Source: JBCDJG01 sp038748065 (GTDB lineage Bacteria; Pseudomonadota; Gammaproteobacteria; Pseudomonadales; Halieaceae). Taken from it: a DNA stretch of 38,003 nucleotides. The notes below the pieces were generated by a model. It did not search any database, had not been told where the DNA came from, and saw only the letters and a program-made list of their open reading frames with translations. The position numbers and the translations under genes are program-made. Within the stretch, counting starts at the first letter, position 1; each line of letters begins with the position of its first letter. Positions 8,951 to 17,697 of the stretch are shown here, in pieces. The stretch is from positions 1-38,003 of the forward strand of contig JBCDJG010000049.1 of the NCBI GenBank assembly GCA_038748065.1, in the 5' to 3' direction.

Positions 8951-9364
8951 TTAATGCAGGGCGGTGGGAGTGTGCAGGGAGAAAGCCGGAATGGCGACCT
9001 CGAAGTTCCGGGCGTCGTCTTCCTGGTCGTCGGGTGCGATCATGAAATAGGTGCCTTCCATACGCCCGACCGGCGTATTCAGTGTGGCGCCACTGGTATA
9101 GCGAAAATAGGCGCCTGGCTCGATGATGGGTTGCTCGCCAACCACACCGTCTCCGCGCACTTCCTGCACGTGGTTTTCGGCATCAGTGATGATCCAGTGA
9201 CGAGACAGCAACTGCACGTTCTGGTCGCTGTGGTTACTGATGGTAATGGTGTAGGCGAAGGTGTACTGGTCATCTTCCGGGCGCGAATGACCCGCCAGAT
9301 ACGTTGTTACCGCTTCGATCTCCACTTTATTGGCGAGCATATCCGGTTCTTCCAGCTTATTCAT
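8951..9364 (-). CDS. apaG: Co2+/Mg2+ efflux-associated protein ApaG
   Basis: A 137-residue ApaG/FN3-like domain protein. It is named from its operon with apaH; a role in ion homeostasis is reported but its biochemistry is unclear. Family blocks are YTFAYTITISNHSDQNVQLL, RHWIITDA, GEQPIIEPG and YFRYTSGATLNTPVGRMEG, close to E. coli ApaG. The ATG at 9364 lies inside the last codons of rsmA (ATGAATAA overlap). A second in-frame ATG at 9340, with GGAAG upstream, could be used instead and would give 129 residues. Confidence 0.93.
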   Translation of the reverse strand: MNKLEEPDMLANKVEIEAVTTYLAGHSRPEDDQYTFAYTITISNHSDQNVQLLSRHWIITDAENHVQEVRGDGVVGEQPIIEPGAYFRYTSGATLNTPVGRMEGTYFMIAPDDQEDDARNFEVAIPAFSLHTPTALH

Positions 9365-10151
9365 TGATGGCCTTGGCAATCGCGACAAAATCCGTAATCC
9401 CAAGGGTTTCTGCACGACAGCCCGGGTCAATGCCGAGCTCCCCGAGGGTGCCATCATCTATAAGGCCTTTAAGGTTATTGCGCAAGGTTTTCCTGCGCTG
9501 GGCGAAGGCAGCTTTTACGACGCGCGCAAGTTTCTCCCGATCGCAGTCAGGCCAGGGGTGGTTTGTGTGGGGCGCTAGTCTGACGACAGCAGACTGGACC
9601 TTTGGCGGTGGCTGAAAAGCCCCCGGCGGCACCTCGAACAGCGCCTCTACCTCGCATCGGAACTGCGCCATGATGCCAAGTCGCCCCCAGTGCTTGCTGC
9701 CGGGTTGTGCGGCGAGGCGGTTCACCACCTCTAACTGCAGCATGAAATGCATGTCCTCGATGATCTCTGCACTGTCGAGCAGATGGAAAATCAGCGGTGT
9801 GGATATGTTGTACGGCAGGTTGCCAACGATACGCAGGCGCTCCCCGGACTGCGCCAGGGTCGTGAAAGCGAAGTTCAAGGCATCGACGTTGTGCAGGGTG
9901 AAACGCGGATTCAAGCTGTGGGCGGCAAGCAGGCCGGGTACGAGGTCGCGGTCGAGCTCGATGACATCCAGCCGGCAGCCACTGTTGGATAGAGGCTCCG
10001 TCAGCGCGCCCTGCCCGGGGCCGATCTCTACCAGGTATTGCTCAGCTTGTGGATGGATCGCGGAGACGATGCGGTTGATCACCGCATCATCACGCAGGAA
10101 GTTTTGTCCGAAGCGTTTTCGAGGGCGGTGACGGGCGGGCTTCGGGGTCAT
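9357..10151 (-). CDS. rsmA: 16S rRNA dimethyladenosine transferase RsmA (KsgA)
   Basis: Dimethylates two adjacent adenines near the 3' end of 16S rRNA during small-subunit maturation. The 264-residue protein opens MTPKPARHRPRKRFGQNFL, with the conserved RKRFGQNFL. The SAM loop is VEIGPGQGALTEPL and the catalytic motif is NLPYNIS. The ATG at 10151 with GAGG just upstream is preferred to an in-frame codon 30 bases further back. It faces the wzm-like gene across only 65 bases, which must hold promoters for both directions. Confidence 0.96.
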   Translation of the reverse strand: MTPKPARHRPRKRFGQNFLRDDAVINRIVSAIHPQAEQYLVEIGPGQGALTEPLSNSGCRLDVIELDRDLVPGLLAAHSLNPRFTLHNVDALNFAFTTLAQSGERLRIVGNLPYNISTPLIFHLLDSAEIIEDMHFMLQLEVVNRLAAQPGSKHWGRLGIMAQFRCEVEALFEVPPGAFQPPPKVQSAVVRLAPHTNHPWPDCDREKLARVVKAAFAQRRKTLRNNLKGLIDDGTLGELGIDPGCRAETLGITDFVAIAKAINE

Positions 10152-10216
10152 GACCTCTATTGTACGCCCTCGGGTCCACATTTATACTGCGCCTGCCTCG
10201 ACCATTCGGGACCCGC

Positions 10217-10990
10217 ATGCCACCCCTACAGTACCTACGCCTGATTGATGTGCAGGCGCGCATGGCGCTTAAGGCTGACGCCTCCAAGTTCTTGCTCGGC
10301 TACCTGTGGTGGATCCTGGAACCGCTGCTCTACGTCCTGGTCTTCTATGTTGTGTTCGATCTGATACTGGATCGCCGGAAGGCGGACATTATTGTCTTCC
10401 TGATGTGCGGCAAGTTTCCCTTTATCTGGTTTGCGCGCACGGTGAATCAGTCGTCTAACAGTATCGTGGCAAACGTCGGCCTGATTGGTCGGGTGAATGT
10501 GCCGAAGTCCCTGTTTCCCATGGCCGCGGTGCAGGCAAACCTGTATAAGCAGGCTGTTGTGTTTGCCTTTCTCATTGGCTTCGTCCTCTTCAGGGGCTAT
10601 GAGCCAACGCTGGGCTGGCTATGGTTGTTGCCCATAATTGCGGTGCAGTACATTCTTATTCTCGCCTGCGCCCTGGCCGGTGCCATTGCCGTGGTTTACA
10701 TCCGCGATTTTTCCATGGCGATCTCCCTATTGATTACCTTCCTGCTGTTCACGTCTGGCATATTCTGGGACGTGCGCGATATCGGCAACCCTGATCTGAC
10801 TGAGCTGATCCTGCTGGTCAACCCGCTGGCTTTCCTGCTGGATGCCTATCGCGAAGTCCTGATGTATGGGGGTGCGCCAGAGCTCGAGGGCCTGGTGCGC
10901 AATGCGCTGCTGTTCAGTGCCCTGACTCTGCTTATGCTGGCCTATCTTCGGCGCACCAGCCAGTCCCTTGCTCTGCGGGCGCTGTCCTGA
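10217..10990 (+). CDS. ABC-2 type transporter permease (Wzm/KpsM-like)
   Basis: Inner-membrane permease of about 257 residues with six hydrophobic segments, of the type that exports cell-surface polysaccharides. It begins MPPLQYLRLIDVQARMALKAD, a short cytoplasmic amphipathic start. The block YLWWILEPLLYVLVFYVVF is typical of O-antigen and capsule exporters, and the C-terminal segment LLVNPLAFLLDAYREVLMYG is the conserved NPL...YR motif. Its stop overlaps the ATPase start (TGATG). The substrate cannot be told: no glycosyltransferase or sugar-nucleotide gene is adjacent. It lies opposite to, and inside, the rsmA-pdxA-surA-lptD order. Confidence 0.85.
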   Translation: MPPLQYLRLIDVQARMALKADASKFLLGYLWWILEPLLYVLVFYVVFDLILDRRKADIIVFLMCGKFPFIWFARTVNQSSNSIVANVGLIGRVNVPKSLFPMAAVQANLYKQAVVFAFLIGFVLFRGYEPTLGWLWLLPIIAVQYILILACALAGAIAVVYIRDFSMAISLLITFLLFTSGIFWDVRDIGNPDLTELILLVNPLAFLLDAYREVLMYGGAPELEGLVRNALLFSALTLLMLAYLRRTSQSLALRALS

Positions 10991-11733
10991 TGGCCCCACA
11001 GGAACGAAAGCTGCTGCTGGAGTTGGACGATCTGTCGCTGAGCTTCCGCACCAAGCGCAACATATTCGACCACGGCATGCACCACGTACTCGAAGGTATT
11101 TCCCTGAAGCTCTACCAGGGCGAGACGCTGGGTGTCATCGGCCGAAACGGCTGCGGTAAGAGCACTCTGTTGCGGCTCATGGCGGGGATCATCGCACCGA
11201 CGGGTGGTGAGATTCGCTTTTACGAAGGGGCTCGTTCTGCATTGCTGACACTGGGGCTCGGGTTCAAGAAGACGCTATCGGGCAGGGACAACGCGCTGCT
11301 GGCTGCCATGCTGCAGGGCGCCACGCGCCGCGAGGCCGAGAGCAGTCTTGAAGATATCTGTGCGTTTGCGGAGCTCGGCGATTCCTTTGAAGAGCCCGTA
11401 TCCACCTACTCTGCCGGTATGCGCGCGCGCCTTGGGCTGGCGACCGCGTTGCTGACCAACGTGGAAATTCTGCTGGTGGACGAAGTGCTCAGCGTCGGCG
11501 ATGCCGCCTTTCGTGAGAAGGCCCAGAATGCGTTGAAGGATCGTATTTCCAGCAATCAGACGGTGGTATTCGTATCCCATGGCGATGCTCAGGTCCGGAG
11601 CCTTTGTGATCGCTGTATCTGGATCCATCGGGGTAAGATTCGCAGTGAGGGCGAAACCGCTCAGGTGCTCGCGGATTATCGCAAGTGGGTCAAACGACGC
11701 AAGCGCAAGCGGCAAGCGAAACTCGAGGGCTAG
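10990..11733 (+). CDS. ABC transporter ATP-binding protein (Wzt/KpsT-like)
   Basis: Cytoplasmic ATPase that would pair with the preceding permease. The 247-residue sequence has Walker A GRNGCGKST (residues about 50-58), signature STYSAGMRAR, Walker B ILLVDEVLSVGD and the switch VSHG. It lacks the extra C-terminal carbohydrate-binding domain of O9a-type Wzt, so it resembles the shorter KpsT/RfbE forms. The C terminus is strongly basic (KWVKRRKRKRQAK). Its stop codon lies directly against the convergent pdxA stop, with no bases between. Confidence 0.85.
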   Translation: MAPQERKLLLELDDLSLSFRTKRNIFDHGMHHVLEGISLKLYQGETLGVIGRNGCGKSTLLRLMAGIIAPTGGEIRFYEGARSALLTLGLGFKKTLSGRDNALLAAMLQGATRREAESSLEDICAFAELGDSFEEPVSTYSAGMRARLGLATALLTNVEILLVDEVLSVGDAAFREKAQNALKDRISSNQTVVFVSHGDAQVRSLCDRCIWIHRGKIRSEGETAQVLADYRKWVKRRKRKRQAKLEG

Positions 11734-12711
11734 TCAGCTCTTGCTCAGCGCCAGCGCTTCGTTGATCGCAGCGATCATGCTGCCTGCTTTTGCGTCGCCG
11801 CTGCCGGCGAGCGGCAGGGCGGTGCCGTGATCGACAGAGGTGCGAACGATCGGCAGGCCAAGGGTAATGTTGATTGCCGAGCCGAAGCCTGCATATTTCA
11901 GTACGGGCAAACCCTGATCGTGGTACATCGCCAGGAAGACATCGGCCCAGGCAAGGGTATCAGCATTGAAGGCTGTGTCGGCCGGTAGCGGGCCGCGCAG
12001 GTTCATGCCCGCGGCACGTAGCTGTTCCAGGCAGGGGATTATGAAGTCACGCTCTTCGCTGCCAAGATGGCCATCCTCCCCTGCGTGAGGGTTCAGGCCC
12101 AACACCGCAATGGCTGGCGAATCGATTCCGTACTTGCTTTGAAAATCACGGTGGATAATCTCAAGCACGCTGGCTAGTAACTCGGCGTTGATGGCCGTGG
12201 GAACGGATGACAGCGGCAAGTGTGTGGTGACGAGCGCAACGCGCAGGGCCTCGGCCGCCAGCATCATGACCACCTGTTCCGTAGCGCAGCGTTCAGCCAG
12301 GTATTCGGTATGGCCCGAGAACGGCACCCCGCCCGCGTTTATGATCGACTTTTGCACCGGCCCGGTCACCATGGCCGAAAACTCGCCGCTCAGGCAGCCA
12401 TCGACTGCCCGGTCCAGCGCCTCCAGCACATAACGCGCGTTCGCTGAGTTTAACTCTCCGGGGACCACGTCTGCGGCAAGTCCCGTTGGCAGAACAGGCA
12501 GACATCCGGGGCGGTGCAAAGTGGTTTCCCCGCCACGATACTCTGTCAGTTCGATGGCCAGCCCGAGCTGTTCGGCGCGCTTGGCCAGTAATTGCGGGTC
12601 GGCAATCGCCACCAGTGCGGCGGGCCAGTCGCGCTGGGCTGCTGCTAACAGCACGTCGGGCCCTATGCCCGCGGGCTCGCCGGGCGTAAGGGCGATGCAA
12701 GGTGCAGCCAT
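11734..12711 (-). CDS. pdxA: 4-hydroxythreonine-4-phosphate dehydrogenase PdxA
   Basis: NAD-dependent oxidation of 4-phosphohydroxy-L-threonine in the DXP-dependent pathway to pyridoxal phosphate. The 325-residue protein starts MAAPCIALTPGEPAGIGPD (conserved TPGEPAGIGP). The metal-binding histidines appear in GHTEYLAERC, LNPHAGE and MYHDQGLPVLKY. DHGTALPLAGSGDA near the C terminus is also diagnostic. It starts six bases after the surA stop, keeping the lptD-surA-pdxA order. Confidence 0.96.
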   Translation of the reverse strand: MAAPCIALTPGEPAGIGPDVLLAAAQRDWPAALVAIADPQLLAKRAEQLGLAIELTEYRGGETTLHRPGCLPVLPTGLAADVVPGELNSANARYVLEALDRAVDGCLSGEFSAMVTGPVQKSIINAGGVPFSGHTEYLAERCATEQVVMMLAAEALRVALVTTHLPLSSVPTAINAELLASVLEIIHRDFQSKYGIDSPAIAVLGLNPHAGEDGHLGSEERDFIIPCLEQLRAAGMNLRGPLPADTAFNADTLAWADVFLAMYHDQGLPVLKYAGFGSAINITLGLPIVRTSVDHGTALPLAGSGDAKAGSMIAAINEALALSKS

Positions 12712-12717
12712 GAGCGC

Positions 12718-13998
12718 CTACTTGATGTCGACGAAGGCTTCGTCGCGAATCTTGCGCAACCAGGCGTCCAGTTCCTCCTGGTACTTGCGGCTATGCAGAT
12801 ACTCGGAGGCCTTGTTTTTGATGGCCTGATCGGTGACGTCCTGGTCACGGCGCCCTTCCACCTCCAGGACGTGCCAGCCGAACTGTGAACGCACCGGGTC
12901 GGAGATTTCGCCAACTGGCGTGGCATTCATGGCCTGTTCGAATTCCGGCACCATCTGGCCCGGCTGTGTCCAGCCCAGCTCGCCGCCTTCCTGGGCCGAG
13001 CCAATGTCTTCTGAATACTCCCGTGCGAGGTCGCCGAAGTCCTCGCCATCTTTGGCGCGAACCTTCAGGTTTGCGACGAGGTCGCGCGCCTGGTTGTCAG
13101 ACATGATCTCTGAGGGTTTGACGAGGATATGCCGCACCTTTGTTTGGCTAACCATTTGTTCACCGCCGCGCACGGCGCCCATGTAGATAACATGCAGGCC
13201 GCTGGCGCTGCGAATGGGGTCGGAGGTTTCGCCCTGGCCAAGCTGCGGTGCAACCTCCGCGAACAGCGACGGCAAATCGTCCCGGGAGCGCCACCCCAGA
13301 TCGCCCCCGGTGAAGGTATAGCGGCCCGTGCTGGACCCGATTACCTGGTCGAATGGCTCGCCGGCGCGGATGCGACGCACCAGGCCGTCCACGTAAGCTG
13401 CGGCTGCGGCTTCCTCGTCCCGGCTGATACCGGAGGGTAGTTCCAGCAGGGCATGCAGAATGCGGTACTCGGGCTGCGACATCTTTTTGCCCTCGTCCGT
13501 TGCGAGGAAGTTTTCGACCTCCTGCTCTGTGATCTGAATACGCTGGTTAACGTTGCCGGACTGGACCCGCTGAATCACCATTTCACGGCGAATCTGTTCG
13601 CGAGCCGCAATGTAGGACTGCCCCTGCTGCTCCATGGCCACCCTGAACTGGTCCAGGGTCAAGCCGTTCTGTGATGCGATGCGGCCCATGGCGCCATTGA
13701 GCTGTGCATCAGAGATACGCACGCCGACCCGGGCGCCGAGCTGCATCTGGATACTCTCCAGAATGAGGCGGTCCAGGGTTTCCCGAATCAGCACGTCTTC
13801 CGGGGGCATTTCGATCTCGCGAGACTGCAGGGTGGCCGTTACCGTATCCAGCCGGTTGCGCAGCTCGCTGGCCATGATGATGTCGTCGTCGACAATCGCC
13901 ACGACCTGGTCGAGTACCTGTGTCTCTGCTCGGGCGCCCGCCGTGGCTAGCGTCAATAATGGCAGTAGGAGAACAAGCAATAGATGCTTAAAATTCAC
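12718..13998 (-). CDS. surA: periplasmic chaperone / peptidyl-prolyl isomerase SurA
   Basis: Escorts unfolded outer-membrane proteins, including LptD, across the periplasm. A hydrophobic signal peptide (HLLLVLLLPLLTLATAGARA) is followed by the SurA N-terminal domain (VLDQVVAIVDDDIIMASELRNRL). Two parvulin domains follow; the second opens KVRHILVKPSEI and contains GGELGWTQPGQMVPEFE. The 3' end of lptD overlaps the start. Two starts are possible: GTG 13998, spaced about 11 bases from a GAGG, and TTG 14007, nearly touching it. I prefer GTG. Confidence 0.94.
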   Translation of the reverse strand: MNFKHLLLVLLLPLLTLATAGARAETQVLDQVVAIVDDDIIMASELRNRLDTVTATLQSREIEMPPEDVLIRETLDRLILESIQMQLGARVGVRISDAQLNGAMGRIASQNGLTLDQFRVAMEQQGQSYIAAREQIRREMVIQRVQSGNVNQRIQITEQEVENFLATDEGKKMSQPEYRILHALLELPSGISRDEEAAAAAYVDGLVRRIRAGEPFDQVIGSSTGRYTFTGGDLGWRSRDDLPSLFAEVAPQLGQGETSDPIRSASGLHVIYMGAVRGGEQMVSQTKVRHILVKPSEIMSDNQARDLVANLKVRAKDGEDFGDLAREYSEDIGSAQEGGELGWTQPGQMVPEFEQAMNATPVGEISDPVRSQFGWHVLEVEGRRDQDVTDQAIKNKASEYLHSRKYQEELDAWLRKIRDEAFVDIK

Positions 13999-16525
13999 GG
14001 TCTTCAAATCCTCTAATCATGTCTTGCAGCAGACCCGACACGCGGTTACCAAAGCCGCCCATGCCCTTGAGTACAACCTGCACCTGGGTCTGGTATTCGC
14101 GCTGCAGGTTCGGGTCGTTGAAGTCGGGGGTTTGCCCGGTTCGGTTATCGAAGTAGCGCAAGTGGAGCAAGCGTACCATCCAGCAGCAGGTATCATATTC
14201 CACCCCGACGAGGTCTTCCACGCTGCGATCCGCCTCGAAACTATAGTTCAAGCTGGCGAACAGGCTCCAGCGATTGGTGATTGGGAAGTAGCCCGACAGG
14301 TGGCCCTGGTCTGTTACCTGTTGATTCGCGGATGAACGGCCCAGTGGACGACGGAAACTCCAGCCAAGATTGACCAGGCGACCGTTCTCCCAGTTGTACC
14401 GTGCCGAGAAGTAGCCTGAGTTCACTTTGCCATTGTATGGGTCCCAGATGGCATTGCTGCGTATGCTGAGGCGATCGTTGGGCAACCAGTTGAGCTCCGC
14501 TGCCCACTCTGAGGTGGATTCGGTGATCGGTTCATCCCGTGCCCGCAGGCGCACCTCGCGATCCTGAAAATAGAAAATCTGGCCGATGTTGGCGTTGAAC
14601 TGCTCTGTGCCATCTTCATCGCTGATAAAGCGGGTGGTCACACCGATCGCCATCTGGTCGGCATCGTCGATGCGATCACGCCCGCTGAAGCGTGTTTCCC
14701 GAAACAGCTGGTTATAGCTGAAGGTCAGTTCGGCGCTGTCAAAATCCGGGTTGCCGGTCTGGTCCTCAAATTCGCTGTACAGGTAGTAAACCCGCGGTTC
14801 CAGGGTCTGCAGATAGCGGTTGCCGGCGATGCCGGTCTGGCGTTCAAAAAATAGCCCGCCGTCAAGGCTGGCCTGAGGTACCCCAACGGTGGGGCTGGAG
14901 CGACCCAGCTGCGGATCATTGAGATCGTAGTCGAGCTGCTTGTATTTTACGGTGGGGTTCAGGAAACCATAGGACCACTGCATAGGAAAGCTGAGCCCGC
15001 CCTCGGCGTAGATGCGATCACCGGTGACGCGAAAGTCGTCCGTGTCGAAGCTGGAGTACTGGGCCAGCAGGATGGGATTGATGCGAAAGGGCTCGGCGTC
15101 GCCGCGATAGCGAGCGGTGATCTGTGGCAGCTTCTTGTAGTCGTTGCTCAGGTCCTCGGCCAACGTCTGAAACTGCAGCACCTCCATATTCACAAGCAGG
15201 TTATTGCCCAGGTAATCGAGGGTGGCCTGCTGCCTGAGGTTGGTACGCCGCCGGGTCGCGAGGCTGGAGGAGTCCAGGTCTCTCAGATAAAACTCGTCCG
15301 AGGCTTTGCTGTAGTCCACGCGCGAGCGCCAGCGCTCGTTGAACAGGCCGCGATGCTGCACGATGCCGATCCAGCGGTCGGAATCCTCGTCGGGGAAAAT
15401 TGAAGCGAATTCCTCATCCTCAGCCATGTAGGCGCCAGAAAGCTCCCATAATCCCAGGTGCTGGTTGAGGTAGCCCAGCCGCGCCTCGTGGTTGGTCCCG
15501 CGGTTCTGGATAAAGCGGGGCGCGTAGAGCAGGTCGTAGTCAGGGGCGAGATTGAAATAGACGGGGATGGCGAGATCCAGACCACCGCGGCTGTCGGTCC
15601 CCACGTCGGGCCAGAGAAAACCGGTGCGGCGCCTGTCATCAATCGGATAGCGTAGCCAGGGAAGGTAAACCACTGGCACGCCACCCAGCGCAATTTTTGT
15701 ACCCTTGGCGGTTCCGATGCCCTCTTCGATATTGAGGGTAAGCTCGTCCGCTCGAATAGCCCAGTCGGACTCTTCCGGCGCACAGTAGCTGAGCTCGCCA
15801 TTCTGAATATATATCAGGCCCTGGTCGTCGCGCCGGAATGCGCTGGCGTCGCCGCGAATGTGTTGCTCATGGAGTATAAATTGGCTGTCTCTGACCTCCG
15901 CTTCGCCGGTCACGCTGTCGAAGTCAGCCTCGTTGCCGCGCAGCAATATGCCGGGCTCACGCACGCTGATGTTGCCGCTCATCGTGCCTTTGCGGGTTTG
16001 TCGGTCAAACGTGGCACGATCGCCGCGCAGCTCACGATAGCCCTGGCGGACCTGCACGTTGCCGGTCAACACCACCGTTGCCGCATCCAGCTCCGTGCTG
16101 TCAGCGCTACCCTCTATCGGCTCTTCCTCTAGCACCAGCTCCGCCGTCCCGGCCAGCGGGTCTTCGTAGCGACCTTTGCAGTTCTCGCAGCGGCGATCCT
16201 GCTCGCTGCGGGGGACGTAGTCGATAGGTACCCAGTCCAGCGGGTGTGCAGGGGGAGGATTCTTGCGTCCGGGTGTCTCGCAAATCTCGCCGAACTCGAT
16301 GGCCTGGCAGGCGTCCCCATTGCTATGCTGTGCCTGATCCGTCGTCGGTTCAGCGTCCTGCGCAAAAACTGCAGGGCTTGCTATGAGAAGCGCGGGGCTT
16401 CCAATTAACAGCGCGCGGCTAGCTATGAAAAGCGCGGGGCTAGCCATTAAAGCCGACAGTATCCATGCCCAGGTCAGGACGCCTCCGCTGCGGCGGGAGG
16501 GGGTACGGAAAACGTGCTGGGTCAT
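13988..16525 (-). CDS. lptD: LPS-assembly outer-membrane protein LptD
   Basis: Outer-membrane beta-barrel that, with LptE, inserts lipopolysaccharide into the outer leaflet. It has about 845 residues from the ATG at 16525. After the signal region comes an OstA/LptA-like beta-jellyroll (about residues 125-260, for example VVLTGNVQVRQGYRELRGDR), then the LptD barrel (RFIQNRGTNHEARLGYLNQH). Two cysteines (RRCENCKG) lie before the jellyroll, and the pair DTCCWMV lies near the C terminus; together they match the disulfide pattern of the family. The signal peptide is unusual: four copies of a seven-residue repeat extend its hydrophobic core (see the repeat at 16364-16447). Confidence 0.95.
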   Translation of the reverse strand: MTQHVFRTPSRRSGGVLTWAWILSALMASPALFIASRALLIGSPALLIASPAVFAQDAEPTTDQAQHSNGDACQAIEFGEICETPGRKNPPPAHPLDWVPIDYVPRSEQDRRCENCKGRYEDPLAGTAELVLEEEPIEGSADSTELDAATVVLTGNVQVRQGYRELRGDRATFDRQTRKGTMSGNISVREPGILLRGNEADFDSVTGEAEVRDSQFILHEQHIRGDASAFRRDDQGLIYIQNGELSYCAPEESDWAIRADELTLNIEEGIGTAKGTKIALGGVPVVYLPWLRYPIDDRRRTGFLWPDVGTDSRGGLDLAIPVYFNLAPDYDLLYAPRFIQNRGTNHEARLGYLNQHLGLWELSGAYMAEDEEFASIFPDEDSDRWIGIVQHRGLFNERWRSRVDYSKASDEFYLRDLDSSSLATRRRTNLRQQATLDYLGNNLLVNMEVLQFQTLAEDLSNDYKKLPQITARYRGDAEPFRINPILLAQYSSFDTDDFRVTGDRIYAEGGLSFPMQWSYGFLNPTVKYKQLDYDLNDPQLGRSSPTVGVPQASLDGGLFFERQTGIAGNRYLQTLEPRVYYLYSEFEDQTGNPDFDSAELTFSYNQLFRETRFSGRDRIDDADQMAIGVTTRFISDEDGTEQFNANIGQIFYFQDREVRLRARDEPITESTSEWAAELNWLPNDRLSIRSNAIWDPYNGKVNSGYFSARYNWENGRLVNLGWSFRRPLGRSSANQQVTDQGHLSGYFPITNRWSLFASLNYSFEADRSVEDLVGVEYDTCCWMVRLLHLRYFDNRTGQTPDFNDPNLQREYQTQVQVVLKGMGGFGNRVSGLLQDMIRGFEDREF
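16364..16447 (-). repeat. four tandem 21-bp repeats inside the lptD signal-peptide coding sequence
   Basis: Residues 27-54 of LptD read as four heptads: MASPALF, IASRALL, IGSPALL, IASPAVF, followed by AQD. The DNA units are imperfect 21-mers with the core AGCCCCGCGCTT. They keep the reading frame and lengthen the hydrophobic core to roughly 39 residues, about twice a normal signal peptide. A plausible signal peptidase site is VFA|QD. Slipped-strand expansion is the likely origin. Confidence 0.8.
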
Positions 16526-16647
16526 GGGGCCGGGATTATTCCTGTTATTGGAAAGCGGATAATAAAGCATAGTCGCCCAGGATGCAGACTGAGAGCGCAG
16601 AGAGATACATGAAGTGGAGAGACGAAACGGGCGGATGACGCAGATAA

Positions 16648-17697
16648 ATGAATAGACCCGCTCCCCAGGCCGAGCCGCCGGCACGCTTGCTGGCCTGGGC
16701 GAAGGCCGCAGGCGCATTGCCGCAGGGCGGTGTTAGCGTCAGCGGGATTGCCGGGGATGCCAGCAGCAGGCGCTATTATCGGGCAAATTGGCCTGACGGC
16801 AGCTGTATATTGATGCACGCACCGCCCGCGACGGAAAAGAACCACGAGTTCCTCGCGGTGCGCGAGCTGCTGTCGGAACATGGCCTGCGCGTGCCGGCGC
16901 TGTATGCCGTGGATATCGAAGCAGGTTTCATGGCGCTTGAAGACCTCGGCGACCGCATGCTGCTGTCGGCGCTCAGTGCCGACAGCGCGGCGGCAGATTA
17001 TTCCCCTGCCTTTGAGTTGTTAACGCAGCTCGCGTTGATCCAGCTTCCCGAGGGCGATGCGTTTCCTGCTTACGATGAGGCCTTATTGACTGAGGAGTTA
17101 TCTCGTTTTCCGCTATGGTTTGCAGAGTCTTTGCTGCAATACTCGCTCTCAAGCAGCGAACGCGAGCTGTTCGGCGCCCTGTCCAAGCGGCTGATTACCA
17201 ATGCTTTGGCGCAGCCACAGGTTGTCGTGCATCGCGACTTTCATAGCCGTAACCTGATGTGTCTCGAACCGGGCGGGCTGGCCCTGATCGATTTTCAGGA
17301 CGCTGTGCGTGGCCCGCTGACCTACGACCTGGTCTCCTTGCTGCGTGATTGCTACATCCGCTGGCCAGAGCCCCGAGTTCGCGACTGGGCGTTGGCCCAT
17401 CGCGACCGGCTGGTCGATACGGGCCTCGTGGCCCCCGTCAGTGACGACGATTTTCTGCTTTGGTTTGACCTGCAGGGCCTCCAGCGACACATCAAAGTAC
17501 TGGGCACCTTTGCACGGCTGTATCTGCGTGACCAGAAAGCAGCTTACCTTGCCGACCTGCCACGCGTGGTGGACTACATTCGGCAGGTTTGTGCAGCGCG
17601 CGCTGCGAGCGAACCCGACCTGGCCGCGTTCATCGAGTGGTTCGAGCGCGCGCTGATGCCACAGTTTGACGCCCAGCCCTGGAGTACTGGGGCGTGA
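16648..17697 (+). CDS. amgK: anomeric MurNAc/GlcNAc kinase AmgK
   Basis: Phosphorylates N-acetylmuramate at the anomeric position for re-use of peptidoglycan sugars, a bypass of de novo UDP-MurNAc synthesis described in Pseudomonas and linked there to intrinsic fosfomycin tolerance. The 349-residue protein has the aminoglycoside-phosphotransferase fold: a catalytic loop HRDFHSRN (195-202) and a metal-binding IDFQDA (Asp 215). The N-terminal GDASSRRYYR replaces the glycine-rich loop. The start overlaps the murU start region by a GTGA junction at its 3' end. It is divergent from lptD across about 120 bases, as in Pseudomonas. Confidence 0.9.
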   Translation: MNRPAPQAEPPARLLAWAKAAGALPQGGVSVSGIAGDASSRRYYRANWPDGSCILMHAPPATEKNHEFLAVRELLSEHGLRVPALYAVDIEAGFMALEDLGDRMLLSALSADSAAADYSPAFELLTQLALIQLPEGDAFPAYDEALLTEELSRFPLWFAESLLQYSLSSSERELFGALSKRLITNALAQPQVVVHRDFHSRNLMCLEPGGLALIDFQDAVRGPLTYDLVSLLRDCYIRWPEPRVRDWALAHRDRLVDTGLVAPVSDDDFLLWFDLQGLQRHIKVLGTFARLYLRDQKAAYLADLPRVVDYIRQVCAARAASEPDLAAFIEWFERALMPQFDAQPWSTGA

